Assembly: GCA_963854835.1 (NCBI GenBank)
Contig: OY978526.1
Coordinates: forward strand, 73,628,418-73,692,417
Direction of reading: 5' to 3'
Origin: Megamerina dolium
Lineage: Eukaryota > Arthropoda > Insecta > Diptera > Megamerinidae
DNA length: 64,000 nucleotides
Below the pieces are notes generated by a model, which worked only from the letters and a program-made list of their open reading frames with translations, was not told the DNA's origin and did no database searches. The number at the start of each line of letters is the position of its first letter. The stretch's first letter is position 1. This document shows positions 35,977-47,765 of the stretch, in pieces. The translations under genes and the position numbers were made by a program.

Positions 35977-37780
35977 GCAGACAAATGATGAACTACGTAG
36001 AATGTCGTCGATTAAGTTACTTCTTTGCATGTACATTTATATGTACTATTATACATATATTATCATCCCGTTTCATAATATATACAAAATATATGCCTGT
36101 TTGGATTGATAGTAGAACATGAATTCTTTATCGTTCTTCAGTTCATTCGTTTATAGTACTATCTATATATTATGTGAAATCATCGTCACTGTGATGATGC
36201 TCATATCATTACGTTGTTCTCTTTCTCTTGTTCTCTGGAGAATCGGTGTTAATTTACTCATGTTACATATATTTGTTGCTGCTGTCATCATCGTCGGCAT
36301 TGTTTTGTTTTCGGGAGGGATTTCAGTTTCTTCCTGGTTTGGTATTGTTTTTTATTTCTTTTTCATATTTTTTCTTTGCTTCTCTACTTCAAAATGTTGT
36401 TTAGTGTATTCACACCTGTACTAAATATTCGTATAATATTGCCCACCATATTAAGACAATTATGAGTTTTAGCTTAAAAATTTACTAACTAAATGACTTG
36501 ATTATGCGTTTCATTTCATTGAAGAAACCAGCATTTGCTATTGTTATGGTTGCTATTATACTCGCATTTGCTATGCATTGCGTTTGCGCGTCTTTTATGG
36601 TATGATGATGGGTAAGTAAATTGTTTTGCCCCACATTGTTGTATTCTATATGTTTACGTTTAGCTCTTGTGATAACGTCAGAGCTTTTTTTGGGATTCTC
36701 TTTTGCCCCCATTTTGATGTTATTGTGGTTGTGTGTGTTTGTGCGATATCTACTACGTATTTATTTATTGATGATGACTTTTTTTTTGTTGCCTTTTCTG
36801 TAGGTTGTTGCGCTGCTTGCAAAGAGGAAGGAGTGAAGAGATTGAGCGTTAACAAATAATCACTGATATAGATTTTATTATATTTAGTGGGTGTTTGACT
36901 GACTGTTGCGTGGTGGTAATAAAATAAACAACGACGTAATAATATGAGCATAGTATATTATTCGCATGACTACATTCATACTCCTTTAATAGACAATGTT
37001 TTTAAATTGATTCATAATAAATCTATACATATTTGCAATAATCATAAAATATCAATCATCAGGTCTTTAATTTCATTTTGATTTGTTTTAATTAGAGCTC
37101 AATAAAAATAATTAATAGAAGAAATTATATTATTATGCACTTAGTGTATGGGTATTTAAATCAAAAGAAGAAAAGTAATTTAATAATATTTGACTCCATA
37201 CAATAGCTATCGAATAAGGTTCATATAAGCTGATATTTATTTAGGTGAAATATATATGTATGTAGATAAGAAATGAGGGTAAATCGTACAGTGATCTGAT
37301 AGATATGCCTAATATCACTTTTGCCATTGTTAAATTCAATTTCTTTTAAGTCTTATGCATTGTGTCGTATATTATATGTTTAGTAGGGTCAAACCAATTT
37401 TTTTTTCTTCACTCCAATTCTTTATACCAAAATATGTGACATTGGAGATTTCACATCAAAAGTAAATCACATAGAATTAATTCATCCAGAATAATCATTC
37501 TTGTTAGCATATTTTCAATAAATTTTGTCTGTGATTTCATTATTCACACACAATGTTCTGTACATTGCACAACATTCTCGCTAACTAGTGAATGGGGAGT
37601 GAAATTAACAGACAGTTTATTTATATTTTTCACAGCACCTTCACTTTGGATGATTCTTCAGTTCGAAGAATGGTGCTTTTATAAAAAATTTGAAGCCCTT
37701 TAATATCCTTAACATCTTTAGATTATACTTTCCATGGAAAAATTGATTTGAATGTGATTGGTATTAGTTAGTAAAACTAA
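35977..37780. other. A+T-rich DNA, no gene assigned
   Basis: Contains a strong pyrimidine tract ending CTGTAG at 36803, followed by GTTGTTGCGCTGCTTGC. Read in the phase left by the exon at 472, it would add only ten codons before a stop, so it was not called as an exon. The overlapping + and - frames at 36485-36951 show no domain. Confidence 0.45.
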
Positions 37781-37789
37781 TCTAAATCT

Positions 37790-38385
37790 AAGGTTTGAGT
37801 ATGATAATTTTATATTTTCGTGCGAAAAGTGTGAAAACATACATTGGGAAGCATAAGTTTGTATTGGAGTTAGGTGTAGTTTTCATTCAATGTCATCTAT
37901 TTTTAAAATCCATAATTATCTGCCGTGTTTCAACTTGGTAACTTTAAATTTTCGAGCGCAAAGTGTGAAAACATTCGATGGGAAGCATTAGTTTGTGGAC
38001 GAGCTAGATGCCGGTTTGATTCAATTCAGTAAATTTAGTAAACTCGGATATTAGTTAGTAAATATAATTGTATGTACCGAATTTCATCTTGATTACTTTA
38101 TATTTCCTTACGCAAAATTTTAAAACTTATATGGAAAAGCAATACTTTGTATGCAAGTTAGGCGTAGTTTTCAGTCGATTTTATTCATTTCCAAACTATA
38201 TTGTTTACTCGTAAATATAATCGTATATACCAAGTTTCAGGTTGATAATTTCATATTTTTGTACCCAAAATGTGAAAACTTACTCAGGGATACATAAGTT
38301 TGTATGGGATGTAGTCGTTGTTTTATTCAATTATGCTAATTTTCAAACTTGCCTAAGTATTAAGAAGTTTAATTTCACAATAGTG
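37790..38385 (+). repeat. Family A array, four units
   Basis: Boxes at 37861, 37995, 38149 and 38302 (spacings 134, 154, 153). Shared text such as TATATTTTCGTGCGAAAAGTG, GGGAAGCATAAGTTTGTAT and AAGTTTCAGGTTGATAATTT. No terminal module was recognised at the right end. Confidence 0.8.
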
Positions 38386-38726
38386 ATTTTGACCAATACG
38401 AATATTATATTCCATGCCTGCTGCCCCTTCTTTTCTATGTTATAAGCAAATCCTTTGACTCTTTTCAGTGCAGAGTATAAATATTGGCAATATTTTAAAA
38501 TCTCCAATTAAATCAAATCGATCTATGAAATACTTACATTTATTCAAGATGACCACCACACTACTACTGCACTATATAAAATTCTATAAAATTCAATTTG
38601 GTGGTTGTGTTACAAAATTTGTATATTTTCTATTCATTATTGGTCAATTCAATTCAAAATAATACAAATACATTTGCATACATAAACAAAATTTCTTAAT
38701 AATTGTAATAATAATAATAATAATAA
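38386..38726. other. Spacer before the candidate recursive splice site
   Basis: An AAT triplet run lies at 38707-38727. The + frame 38468-38662 has no motif. CTTAATAAT at 38695 could serve as a branch point for the acceptor at 38749. Confidence 0.4.
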
Positions 38727-38755
38727 TTTTTTTTTTCATTTCTTTCCAGGTATGT
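38727..38755 (+). promoter_or_regulatory. Candidate recursive splice site (acceptor|donor, zero-length exon)
   Basis: A run of T and C bases leads to TTTCTTTCCAG, and GTATGT follows with no base between. The junction is 38749|38750. This is the layout of ratchetting points in long Drosophila introns: a strong pyrimidine tract, CAG, then a good donor (G+1 T+2 A+3 and G+5 present). It is on the same strand as the exon at 2..472 and 38.3 kb downstream of its donor. It was the only place found by eye where both halves are strong. A chance match in T-rich DNA remains possible. Confidence 0.45.
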
Positions 38756-40002
38756 TTGTCTTACATTTGTGTACTATGTACTTTATCTATATACAATATT
38801 ATACAATAGCAACACATTCGTTAAAGCACAACCATCATCATCATCATCATAAGTGTTCGTATGCATAAATAAATAAATGTTCATGCATATGTTATTTAAA
38901 AAATGCCTTCTAATCTGATAATTGGTAAGTTTCATACTATGTATATTGCAGAGCATGCAAGCGGCAGACGTGTATAGGCACATATGTTTATATACATATC
39001 GTATACATATCCCCATAAATATATATATATGAATAAATAAACAAAAAAAAATACATGAATATAGCTATAGAGACATACATTTACACATAGATGGATATGT
39101 AATTTTTATTATTTCCTACAACTCATATTCTCACGCATTTGTTACATCTGTTAACATTTGGTTAAACTAACGTATTATGTGTATGAATATGTATATGAAT
39201 ACTATATGTGAATATGACTATACATATGTATGTAGATGTTTTAAGCCATAATTTCAACAACAGTTCATTCTATTCTATTCTTTTGTTATCTGCCTTTTGT
39301 GTTGATTATGCATTAATGATGTAGATTTTACCTCTAATACGATAATTTCGTATGGACATGTTGCCCGCCTATATTGCTTTTGTTAGCCAACTAAATAAGT
39401 ACCTACCTACCTCTATCTATCTATTATAAAAGGGATGGTAAAAATATGAATTCATTCATTCAAATCATTACTATGCCAACCAACACAAGGTTAGTCGTTA
39501 ATAGAAGGTCTTTCATTTTGCAAAAAGAAATTCAATTTTCTTGTATCCTTTTCTATTGTCATATGTCAGAACTTATTTACATGGATATAATCATATTGAA
39601 AAGAAAAAAGTAAGATAATATGTATATGGATCAACGCATAGTATAACACTCCCAGTAACTCTCTACTTGTTCTCCAACTCAATATATACATACACACATA
39701 CATTTGCTCTGTGTAGTGAAGCAGATGAAAAAGTTGAATTTAATTTGTGCTAACAACAGCAAAAACATTAATATCGAATGCATGTGTGTGCGAGTCTATG
39801 TCAAAATAAACAAGTTGGTGATTTTACATTAAATTCAGTTGGTAGTATGTATGTGTGGTTGTTGGTATAATTTCTTATCCAAGTGGGAGATGGACGATGA
39901 TATGTTATGCAGATTGCATAGCATTTCTTCACATCAAATCATCAAATCAATAAGAATAACATCATCGCTGCCATCATCACCATAACTAATAACACTACGA
40001 AC
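38756..40002. other. A+T-rich DNA, no gene seen
   Basis: ATC units at 38832-38850 and ATATATG-rich sequence at 39020-39030 and 39180-39240. Confidence 0.55.
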
Positions 40003-40043
40003 ATCACCACCACCACCACGACCACCACGACCACCACGACCAA
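40003..40043. repeat. (ACC)/(ACG) triplet run
   Basis: CACCACCACCACCACGACC pattern, more G+C-rich than neighbouring tracts. Confidence 0.85.
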
Positions 40044-42060
40044 AGTTAAAATATGGTTTTCATTTCAATTTAAGATCATTAAAATGTTGTTGGTGATTTA
40101 CCCTGGTTCTCCCACCCCCCCTACATCTATAACTTCCTTACATTCAGCAATTGGAACATGTGTATCTTTATGCCAAGTGACTGACTGTATACGCGCGCGT
40201 TCTATCTGTTTATCTCTATAGAGTTGAATAACCCAAATGGGCGTTTATTTTTATACTCACACATGTGCATACATGGTATGCTTGTAAGTATGGACTTGTA
40301 TATGGTAAGAGTATATATTAAAAAAATTTGTTTTTTTTTTTTTGGAGCTTCATTTACGCATGAAATTGGAACACCAGAACATGCCAACTAACAGCATTTG
40401 CTAACAATTTATGAGTAAGTAATTTAATGTGTCAGTGGAGTATGTGCATGCATATACGACTTAGATATGTACTACTTATACAATATATTGTATTTCGATA
40501 AATAGAGAAACAGAAGCAAATTGCTGTATGCGAATATGGAGCAATAGTAACAGCAGTTAAACTCCCAAATGATTGGAAATACCCCGCATTGATGGACGTT
40601 GATATCATATTTATTTCGATATGAGGGAAATTCCATGTTAAGTGAAAAATAGCAAATTTTTGAAGGGTGGATTTTCAAATAATTGTTTTCGTTTTTATTG
40701 TATTTTGCAATGAGCATATAATTTTACTTATTCTTGGAATAAAATATTGCCCCATTTTTTGTTATAAATATGAGCTTATCATATGGTATGTTATTTTATA
40801 TCAGCGCTGACCAGTCAGAAGCTTAACAATAGATATTTTAGCTCTTTACCATAAGAAGACTAAGAATAGATGAAGTTTTAAGGACACAGATTCACAGAAC
40901 ATCAAGAATCGGCTACACACACACTAGGCTCATTTACATCATGTGATTGTCAACAAAAATACAAAACAACAAAAACAAAAATATGTTTTCGGAGCATAAG
41001 CTATCGTCTTGCACAATCTTTAGGATTTTTAGAAGATTTAAACCTATATGAAAAGTATTTTACGCAAAAAATTATGAGATTTTCAAAAGTCTTTCACAAA
41101 ATACTCTAATAAGGCTCATAAATTTATCATATTTGAAAGTAGCTCTAAAAAGACCACTAGATTTTTAAGAAACCTAAAATTTATAAAAGGAGTCATAATT
41201 GAGACTTACAAAAATAGTTCTATCTCTAATACAAACATAAAATGTGTCATGGAGTCTTTTTATTATGTTTGTCGTCTGTTTTGTTTGCTGCTATGGGCTT
41301 TTGGATTTGGTGCATACTAATATCGAATTTCATTTCGCATCATTTAAAAAATAATTACATGAACATTGCAAGTCATTAGTAATATCATAAGTATTTTTAT
41401 TATTGTGCTTCTAATTGCGCTTCTAATGGCTGATGTTGCTGATTGGCTCTGAATTGGACATCTCAGATTTTTATACAATGCGAGTGCTTTCGATTTGCAA
41501 TTCGTCAGTGCATTCAATCTTGATAAGCAATTTCGTATAGATACATCATTACTCAAGAGATCTACTTACTACTACTTACTACTGCAACAAGTGGTATTTC
41601 ATCTAATCAAAATTCAATCAAACGTTCAATACATTCGCATACCCAACATACAGTTTTGTAAATAAAAATTCTTTGTTTAAGTCAAATGTTTTGTTAGTTT
41701 CTATTGTAAGTAATCTCAAGATTTTTCATAAATGCATTTATGCACTAATTAAATACACACACACACACACATACACAGACACAAATGGATATAATCTATT
41801 GTTCGTATATACTTGTAGATATATAATTTGAATTTTGTTTAAAATTATATTTTGGTTGATTTCCTATGAGAAAATCAATCTCTTATTGACCTCTCATTTC
41901 AATTTGCTTCTACATGTGAATATGTTTAGTATATATTTTCATCATATTTTGTTCAAAATTCTTTACAACTTGCTCAGTATTCTCAAGATGCAATGCATAT
42001 AGTTCATATATTGTGTATAAGAGTTAGAAATAACAGCAACAATATCATGGTTACAGGGTG
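40044..42060. other. A+T-rich DNA, no gene seen
   Basis: AC run at 41755-41771. CTTTCACAAAATACTCTAAT with AAGGCTCATAA at 41088 resembles CTTCCACAAAATTTTCACTAAGGCTTACC at 31380, next to family D copy 1, so it may be a fourth remnant. The minus frame 41344-41556 is not recognised. Confidence 0.45.
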
Positions 42061-42654
42061 GAGAAATTTGGGCTACCTGAGGTGTTAATTATTTTTCCAT
42101 TACAACCGTCTATCGATTTGAATAGATGAAACTCACAAGCGCTTAAAAGCTGTACAATCGTTCCTCGTATTGACGAAATGTTGATTCAAGTTTGATTGCA
42201 TATGGCAAAGAATTTCGATTTTTCGATTTTATAAAAAATTACGTCCAGAAAAATGATTGCAGGAATGAATCTCATTTTCAAAAATAATAATCAAATGATT
42301 GTGACGAGTTTTTCCCCAAAATATTCCCCGGGAAATTGGCCTGGAGATCACCAAAGAAAAAAATAGACATTTAATGTAAAGTTGTCAAAATTACCTCACC
42401 CTGTATATACATAAAGGCAGGTTAAATTGTAAGAAAGCAACATGTTGACTACCGAGCTCAGCAAAAATCATCAAATTTAGTTCATTATGAGCATTTCTTA
42501 CCAAGGAAGCATAATGAAATTCCTGTTTCGGTCTTGCCTGCTTTTTAAGTTTTTTACAGAACCATTAATTTTGTAGGGGAGCTTTCATAAAGAATAGAAA
42601 TATTGGGTAAGTATTATCAGAGGAAATCTTAAGAAGTAAAACCTAATGGCGATC

Positions 42655-43085
42655 AATCATAAATTTCACCGATCTATGGACCGATTCCTAGGCAGCTATT
42701 GTTGATTTTCTGGTGGTATTACGTTCATTTTGTATGGAAATCCCTTTAAGATTTGGAGATAGGAGGTAAGAACGTTCGATGAAATGTTAAGGCAGAAAAC
42801 TGAATAGGAACAGTTATAAAGTCTGTTCCTCTAGAGGTATTCAGGTGATTTGAAAATGTACGAACCACCCCAGGAATCGCTCTTATAGTAATAAACTAAT
42901 TAATTTTTTCTGCTCAAAATTTTCTTCGAACACATTCACCCTCCATCTCCAGCCTTTAAAGGGAATCCCATTCAAAATGTCCAAAAGCACTCGAAAATCG
43001 ACAATAGCTGCCAAGGAATTGCCTCTAGAGTGGTAAAATGTATGACTGACCCACATTCGTTTTTTCTTCTCAACATTCTCTCGGA
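42655..43085. repeat. Family C, inverted pair
   Basis: The left arm (about 42682-42750) reads CCTAGGCAGCTATTGTTGAT, TTCATTTTGTATGGAAATCC, CTTTAAG. The right arm (about 42951-43021) reads CTTTAAAGGGAATCCCATTC, AAAATG, CGAAAATCGACAATAGCTGC and CAAGGAATTG, the reverse complement with modest divergence. The ~200-base loop holds further decayed family C text (TCTAGAGGTATTCAGGTGAT). The sense of the right arm matches the array at 60 kb. Confidence 0.7.
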
Positions 43086-43455
43086 GTATACATAGTTCAG
43101 TCCATATCTCGACTTTGTAGTGGGACTGCCCTACAAAATGGATGCTTTTACAGTAACTGTTAAAACTAAAAAGTAGATTGGTTCCAATTTGGTATTTCTT
43201 TATATGCCTTGGGTAGAAATTCTTGAAATGATAAAAATTTTATAATTTTCGCTGAGCTAATACGTTTAAAAATTTGAACCGCCCTCATACCTTTACCATA
43301 TATGTTCATAGTAAATACTTCTCGATTGTTTATTTGTGCTTTGTAGATTTGTACGTTATATATATATTTTTCCAAATTGAAAACTTTATACTTATAGTAA
43401 AATTGATAGTCATAAAATTTGTAACAATAACATTCATGTGCAATGTGTAAGTACT
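43086..43455. other. A+T-rich DNA, no gene seen
   Basis: May hold more decayed family C text at its left (ATATCTCGACTTTGTAGTGG). The minus frame 43166-43495 is unremarkable. Confidence 0.45.
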
Positions 43456-43488
43456 GCAACAACAACAACAACAACAACAGCAACAATA
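43456..43488. repeat. (CAA)n triplet run
   Basis: About nine CAA units with one CAG. Confidence 0.9.
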
Positions 43489-44425
43489 AAAACAATTAAA
43501 TTTTCTATCAAACATTCACACTAAAATAAAAATATAAATCCGTATGGATCTGTAGCAGTAAATATTTCACCCAATTCGTATACGTATATATGTATGTGCT
43601 TACAGATGCGCGCACACACACGCTTATAAGGAATCAGCAAATCTAAATAAAGTGCTCCATCTATCTTACATTAACTTAACAATATGTGTATGTATGTACG
43701 AGTATTTGTTCAGGTATATATGCATTAATACAAAAACAATACATACACACACACTCATATAAATATATAAGCATATACGATCTTACACAAAGTTTATTGA
43801 CCATTAAAAAATTACGGTTTTGAAGAAAACAATCAACCAACTAACCGACTAAAAGCAACAGTATATTTGAATATATCCCCTCACCATACACTATATACGA
43901 GTAGATAGAATTACATACAGAAGGCGAAATGGAAAATAAATAATAAAAAAAAAAATTGAAACAGCTATAAAATAAATAGTTGTATGTTTGTATATCAATA
44001 TGTATATATGTATGTATGTATGTTAGTACAAAGAAAACAAAGAGAAAAAAGATGAAAAATAAAAAGACTATGAAGGAGAAATAAATGAATATTAGAATAA
44101 AGAAGTAATAGTTACATACATAAGTACATACATACGATTACATATCAATTCGTGAGCTAGATAGTGGGCCTTGTTGGAAATCTATAGTATCGAATTATAT
44201 ACCTATTGGATTAATTCCTTTGAATTAACATGTTTTTAAGATCGTAGATTTTAAAATTTATTTTAAAATAGAGTAAAGTCTAACTAGATAATTTACACTT
44301 GATTCAATCACTACGGAATTATAGTACATTGTTAGGTTTTCAATATATTCAACCCTATTCGATCACTGTATTGTATCAATTAAATGCAACGCTTCACTTA
44401 CTTGGTACAATTATTCACTTGGAAT
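43489..44425. other. A+T-rich DNA with GTAT and CATA tracts
   Basis: GTAT run at 44001-44023 and CATACATA tracts near 44115. Confidence 0.55.
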
Positions 44426-44429
44426 TATT

Positions 44430-44880
44430 TGTGGTTGGTAACTCCACTGCTCGTCGGTAACTCTACCGCTCGCTGATCGATAACTCAGCGATTCTACTCG
44501 GTAACATTTTCACTCATCGATCAATCAATCACTCATCAACAGTTCAATCCGCTAGTGTGGAACTGTTCAGCTCTGCTGATGGTCGGTACCAGTGTCTCGC
44601 TAGATAGCAATTTTTCGACTGTACAACTGCTTAGTAAAATATTCTATCTACGACTCTACTACTGGTCTGTAAGACATTCACTCTTCTATTGATTGGTAAC
44701 ACTTTAACTTGCTGATTGGAAAGCCTTCGACTCTACTTTTAGTTGGTAACGCTTCGACGTGCTGTCAGTAACATTTTGACGATAACATTTCCACTCTTCG
44801 TATATACCTATACAATACGTAGGTAACACTTCCGTTTACTGCTGGCAAAACTCCAGTTCGCTGGTCGATGACTCTTTGGC
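44430..44880. repeat. Degenerate minisatellite, about 22-bp unit
   Basis: GGTAAC-type boxes recur at 44437, 44456, 44479, 44500, 44695, 44718, 44745, 44767, 44780 and 44822, mostly 19-27 bases apart. They are linked by CTCGCTGATC- and TTCGACTCTACT-like text. Confidence 0.65.
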
Positions 44881-44906
44881 TGAATGAACTATTTGCTGAT
44901 CTTCTT

Positions 44907-44985
44907 TAGGTTGGGTTAGGTTATTATGGCTGCCTTCTCACTGAGAGGATACACTTAGGCCAGAAAGGCTCTTTGTGATATCACC
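44907..44985. mobile_element. GGTTGGGTTAGGTT-containing repeat piece
   Basis: TTAGGTTGGGTTAGGTTATT, then CTCACTGAGAGGATACACTT, AGGCCAGAAAGG and TTTGTGATATCACC run straight into SINE copy 3. I recall (GGTTA)n-started dispersed repeats of this kind in tephritid sequences. It is not part of the other SINE copies here, so it is either a second element or an alternative 3' end. Confidence 0.4.
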
Positions 44986-45279
44986 GAGTTTCTCTTAATG
45001 CTGATGTGCGTATTAAATTTATAAACAGTATTATAAGGGACCTACATACATTAGCCGGATCCGAACGGCAGAAACCTTGTGACATCACCTTTAACTCTTT
45101 AAGACGCTTTTCATGGCAAAGAGTTACTGCCGAAAGAATTGCCAATTGCTTGCCGACAGGTGAGCATCGTTCGAAAGAAAAAATCTTTACGATATTACAG
45201 ATGTCACGGTCGGTGGTTGAACCCACGATCTACGGATCAGAAGACCAACGTATTAACCACTGAGCTATGGCTCTCACTC
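44985..45279 (-). mobile_element. tRNA-derived SINE, copy 3
   Basis: Body landmarks on the + strand: GAGTTTCTCTTAATGCTGATG, AGCCGGATCCGAACGGCAGA, TTGTGACATCACC, TTTTCATGGCAAAGAGTTAC, TTGCCGACAGGTGAGCATCG. Then comes the best-preserved tRNA-like head of the four: reversed B box at 45214-45224 and reversed A box at 45254-45267. The left (3') end joins a GGTTGGGTTAGGTT repeat piece in place of the usual ATATGTGGCACTTA end. Frames at 45006-45327 are its translations. Confidence 0.8.
45214..45267 (-). promoter_or_regulatory. Internal RNA polymerase III promoter (SINE copy 3)
   Basis: On the minus strand TAGCTCAGTGGTTA matches the tRNA A box (TRGCNNAGYNGG) and GGGTTCAACCA is close to the B box. 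They are 29 bases apart end to start, as in a tRNA gene. The downstream sequence does not fold into a full cloverleaf, so this is a SINE head and not a tRNA. Confidence 0.65.
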
Positions 45280-45304
45280 GTTCTCTTTAACTCGGTTGTA
45301 TTTT

Positions 45305-45725
45305 TAGTTCATTTCGTTTTCGATTAGTCCATACCGCTTACCGATCCTCTTCGACTGACTGCGGTGCTTATTAGTCCCATTCGGCTCGATGGTAGCGCTT
45401 GTCGATCCTCTTTGGCTCGATTGTACTGCTTGCCAGCTCTCTTCGATGAACTGTACTACTTGTTGGCCTTCTCCAGTTCGATAGTACAGCTTACCGGTCC
45501 TCTTTGAGTCTTTGAGTCGATTGTACTGCTTGCCAGTGCTCTTGGACTAAATGAAGCGCTTACTGGTCCCGTTCAGCTCGATACTAGTGCTTGCTGATCT
45601 TCTTTGACTCAATTGTAATATATACCGGTCTTTCTTGACTCGACTGTACAGATTCCTAATTCTCTTCGACTTGACTGTTCGCCATGCTGATCCCATTCGA
45701 ATGAGTGTACTGCTTAAATGTCCCC
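45305..45725. repeat. 31-bp minisatellite
   Basis: About 13 degenerate units, typically CTCTTCGACTCGATTGTACT followed by GCTTGCCGGTC. Successive units are mostly 30-33 bases, one of 39 carrying a small internal duplication (GAGTCTTTGAGTC near 45510). It lies just to the right of SINE copy 3; the 22-bp minisatellite lies to its left. Confidence 0.75.
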
Positions 45726-47605
45726 TTTGTTCTATTTGGATATTGCCAAATGTGTTTAATCAGCCATAAACCATTGTCAAAAGAGCGATTTGAACTTCTG
45801 ACAATGTGTAGCTGATCTGCACAAATTATTGTTCATTGTGACTAATGACTTCTTTTACTTTCTTCAGTGGTAAAATTTACTTCAGGGCAGGCAAATGTAG
45901 TACCTTATATTTAGTATACGAGTTCATATGTATTTATACAATATACAATATACATATGTACTTTTATATCAAAAATATATGGTATATATGTAGCTGATAC
46001 TGTAAACGATGTGTAAATTTAATTAAAGGCACTTTCGAATTTCAATAAGCTAAAGCAAATAAATCTGCTGCATACACTTGTATATATACTATAACTATAA
46101 CGGTTTTGATTTTAAAGCTATTGAGATAATAAAATAAAATGATTAATATGTATATCTTTAGGTTTTAAATATAATATTTGAACTCGTATTAGAAATATGT
46201 TGAAATAAAATTATTTCTCATTATCTCCAAAGACTATTATTAGCACTTATGAGTTAAATTATATACATATATTCCATGTAAGATAATATTCCCAAGATAT
46301 CATGATTATAATGTAAAATTTTATGACATATTGAATATGTGAGAATATGGAAGTTTAAGTAATTGAAATTTATACCTATACGATTTTTCAATATTTTGAC
46401 AAACGAAAAACTCGTGCATATTGCCTGTGTGTATGTGTGTAAATTGTTTTCATTAAAGGTTATTGAACATTGCATGCGTATATATATCCAACATTGTGTA
46501 TTGGTAAGATATTTTTGTTCGTTTTGAAATTTAATATTTTCAAATAAGTAGGTAGATGTGTAGCTTCCAGACAAAAAGGCTTTTAAAAAATATGTAGTAT
46601 ATATGTATATGCTAACATGTTAAGAATTTCATTTTAAATGGTATACAATTTCATTTAATATAATTTAATATGCCCATACAGACTCATATACAGACTTGTA
46701 CTATATATACTTGTATATATAAAATATGAATGTAGTTTACCCACGAGTAGTCTGATAGTTACATTTCAATGGGGTACTGACTGCTTATAAAAATCATGTA
46801 GTTATCCTATGATATTTAACATACACATACATACATACTATATACTTACATATACAAATTTACCAGACAGCAATATCATCATCATCATCATCAGCTACAT
46901 CATTATCGTCACTATGAACAATATTTGAATTTTAGGTCAAAGGGAACTTTTTTGCTGTCTCCTTCTGCCTTCTGGCAAATTTACAATATGCTAAATGTTA
47001 TCAATGCATATTTTTAGCGCATACACACACAGCTACATATTGATATTGTTGTTTCGAGGGCGATGTTGCATAAACCATTTGCAACTTTTTATGTATACAC
47101 ATATGAGTACATACATATATTGTATATACACAATAATAATCAAGTTGAAAAAAATCAACAGTGAAAAAGCAATTATTTATATAAATTGCAACAAATAAAT
47201 TTTACATTGGTTGCAATTTATCAACTCATGTGCGAAATGATTACTTTTGATGTTGTTCGTGTTATTGTTGTTGTTGCTGTTGTGCTATTTTCAGTCTAGA
47301 ATAATTCAAATATTTAATATTCGTATTGGATAAAAAAAGTGTAGGTAATTTTTTGTAAATTTTATGTTATTTCAAAATTAGCTATTAACATATCACGTGT
47401 AGACGATGGTAGTTTAAAGTACGAAAATATAGAGAATTTTTGGATTATTTTTTTTAAATTCAATATCCCAAGAACTTCAATAAATTGCTAAAAGTAATTC
47501 GAACAGTGAATTTAATTTTAAAATCGAAGTAGGCTTATAAAAGCGATGTTTAATAGAAAAATTCAAATGATAAATAAGAATTTCGCTTTTTGAATCTTTT
47601 ATATC
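45726..47605. other. A+T-rich DNA, no gene seen
   Basis: ATC units at 46873-46893 and TATATG tracts at 45930-46000 and 46255. The minus frame 46254-46574 is Tyr/Ile-rich with no motif. Confidence 0.5.
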
Positions 47606-47609
47606 TGCT

Positions 47610-47765
47610 GAAACTCTGTACATAAAACAATTTTCATTACGAAAAAGGACAAATTTGAGAATGGGTGAAATCGAATGAAAATTACGCATACTTCCTATAC
47701 AAAAATACGCTTTCGAGCGTATATTTTCATACGATGTGCACAAAGTAACCATAGGGTTTGAGAAT
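47610..47765 (-). repeat. Family A, single unit
   Basis: GAATGGGTGAAATCGAATGA, AAATTACGCATACTTCCTAT, ACAAAAATACGCTTTCG and TATTTTCATACGATGTGCAC match one unit of the minus-oriented arrays at 19 and 62 kb. Confidence 0.7.

Noticed and set aside
36803..36860. Possible downstream exon after a strong pyrimidine tract and CTGTAG
   Set aside because: In the phase left by the exon at 472 it stops after ten codons, no donor follows, and the next bases (GTTGTT) make a poor recursive donor.
45214..45279. A tRNA gene at the right end of SINE copy 3
   Set aside because: A and B boxes are present but the arms do not pair into a cloverleaf, and the sequence runs on into the SINE body shared by other copies.
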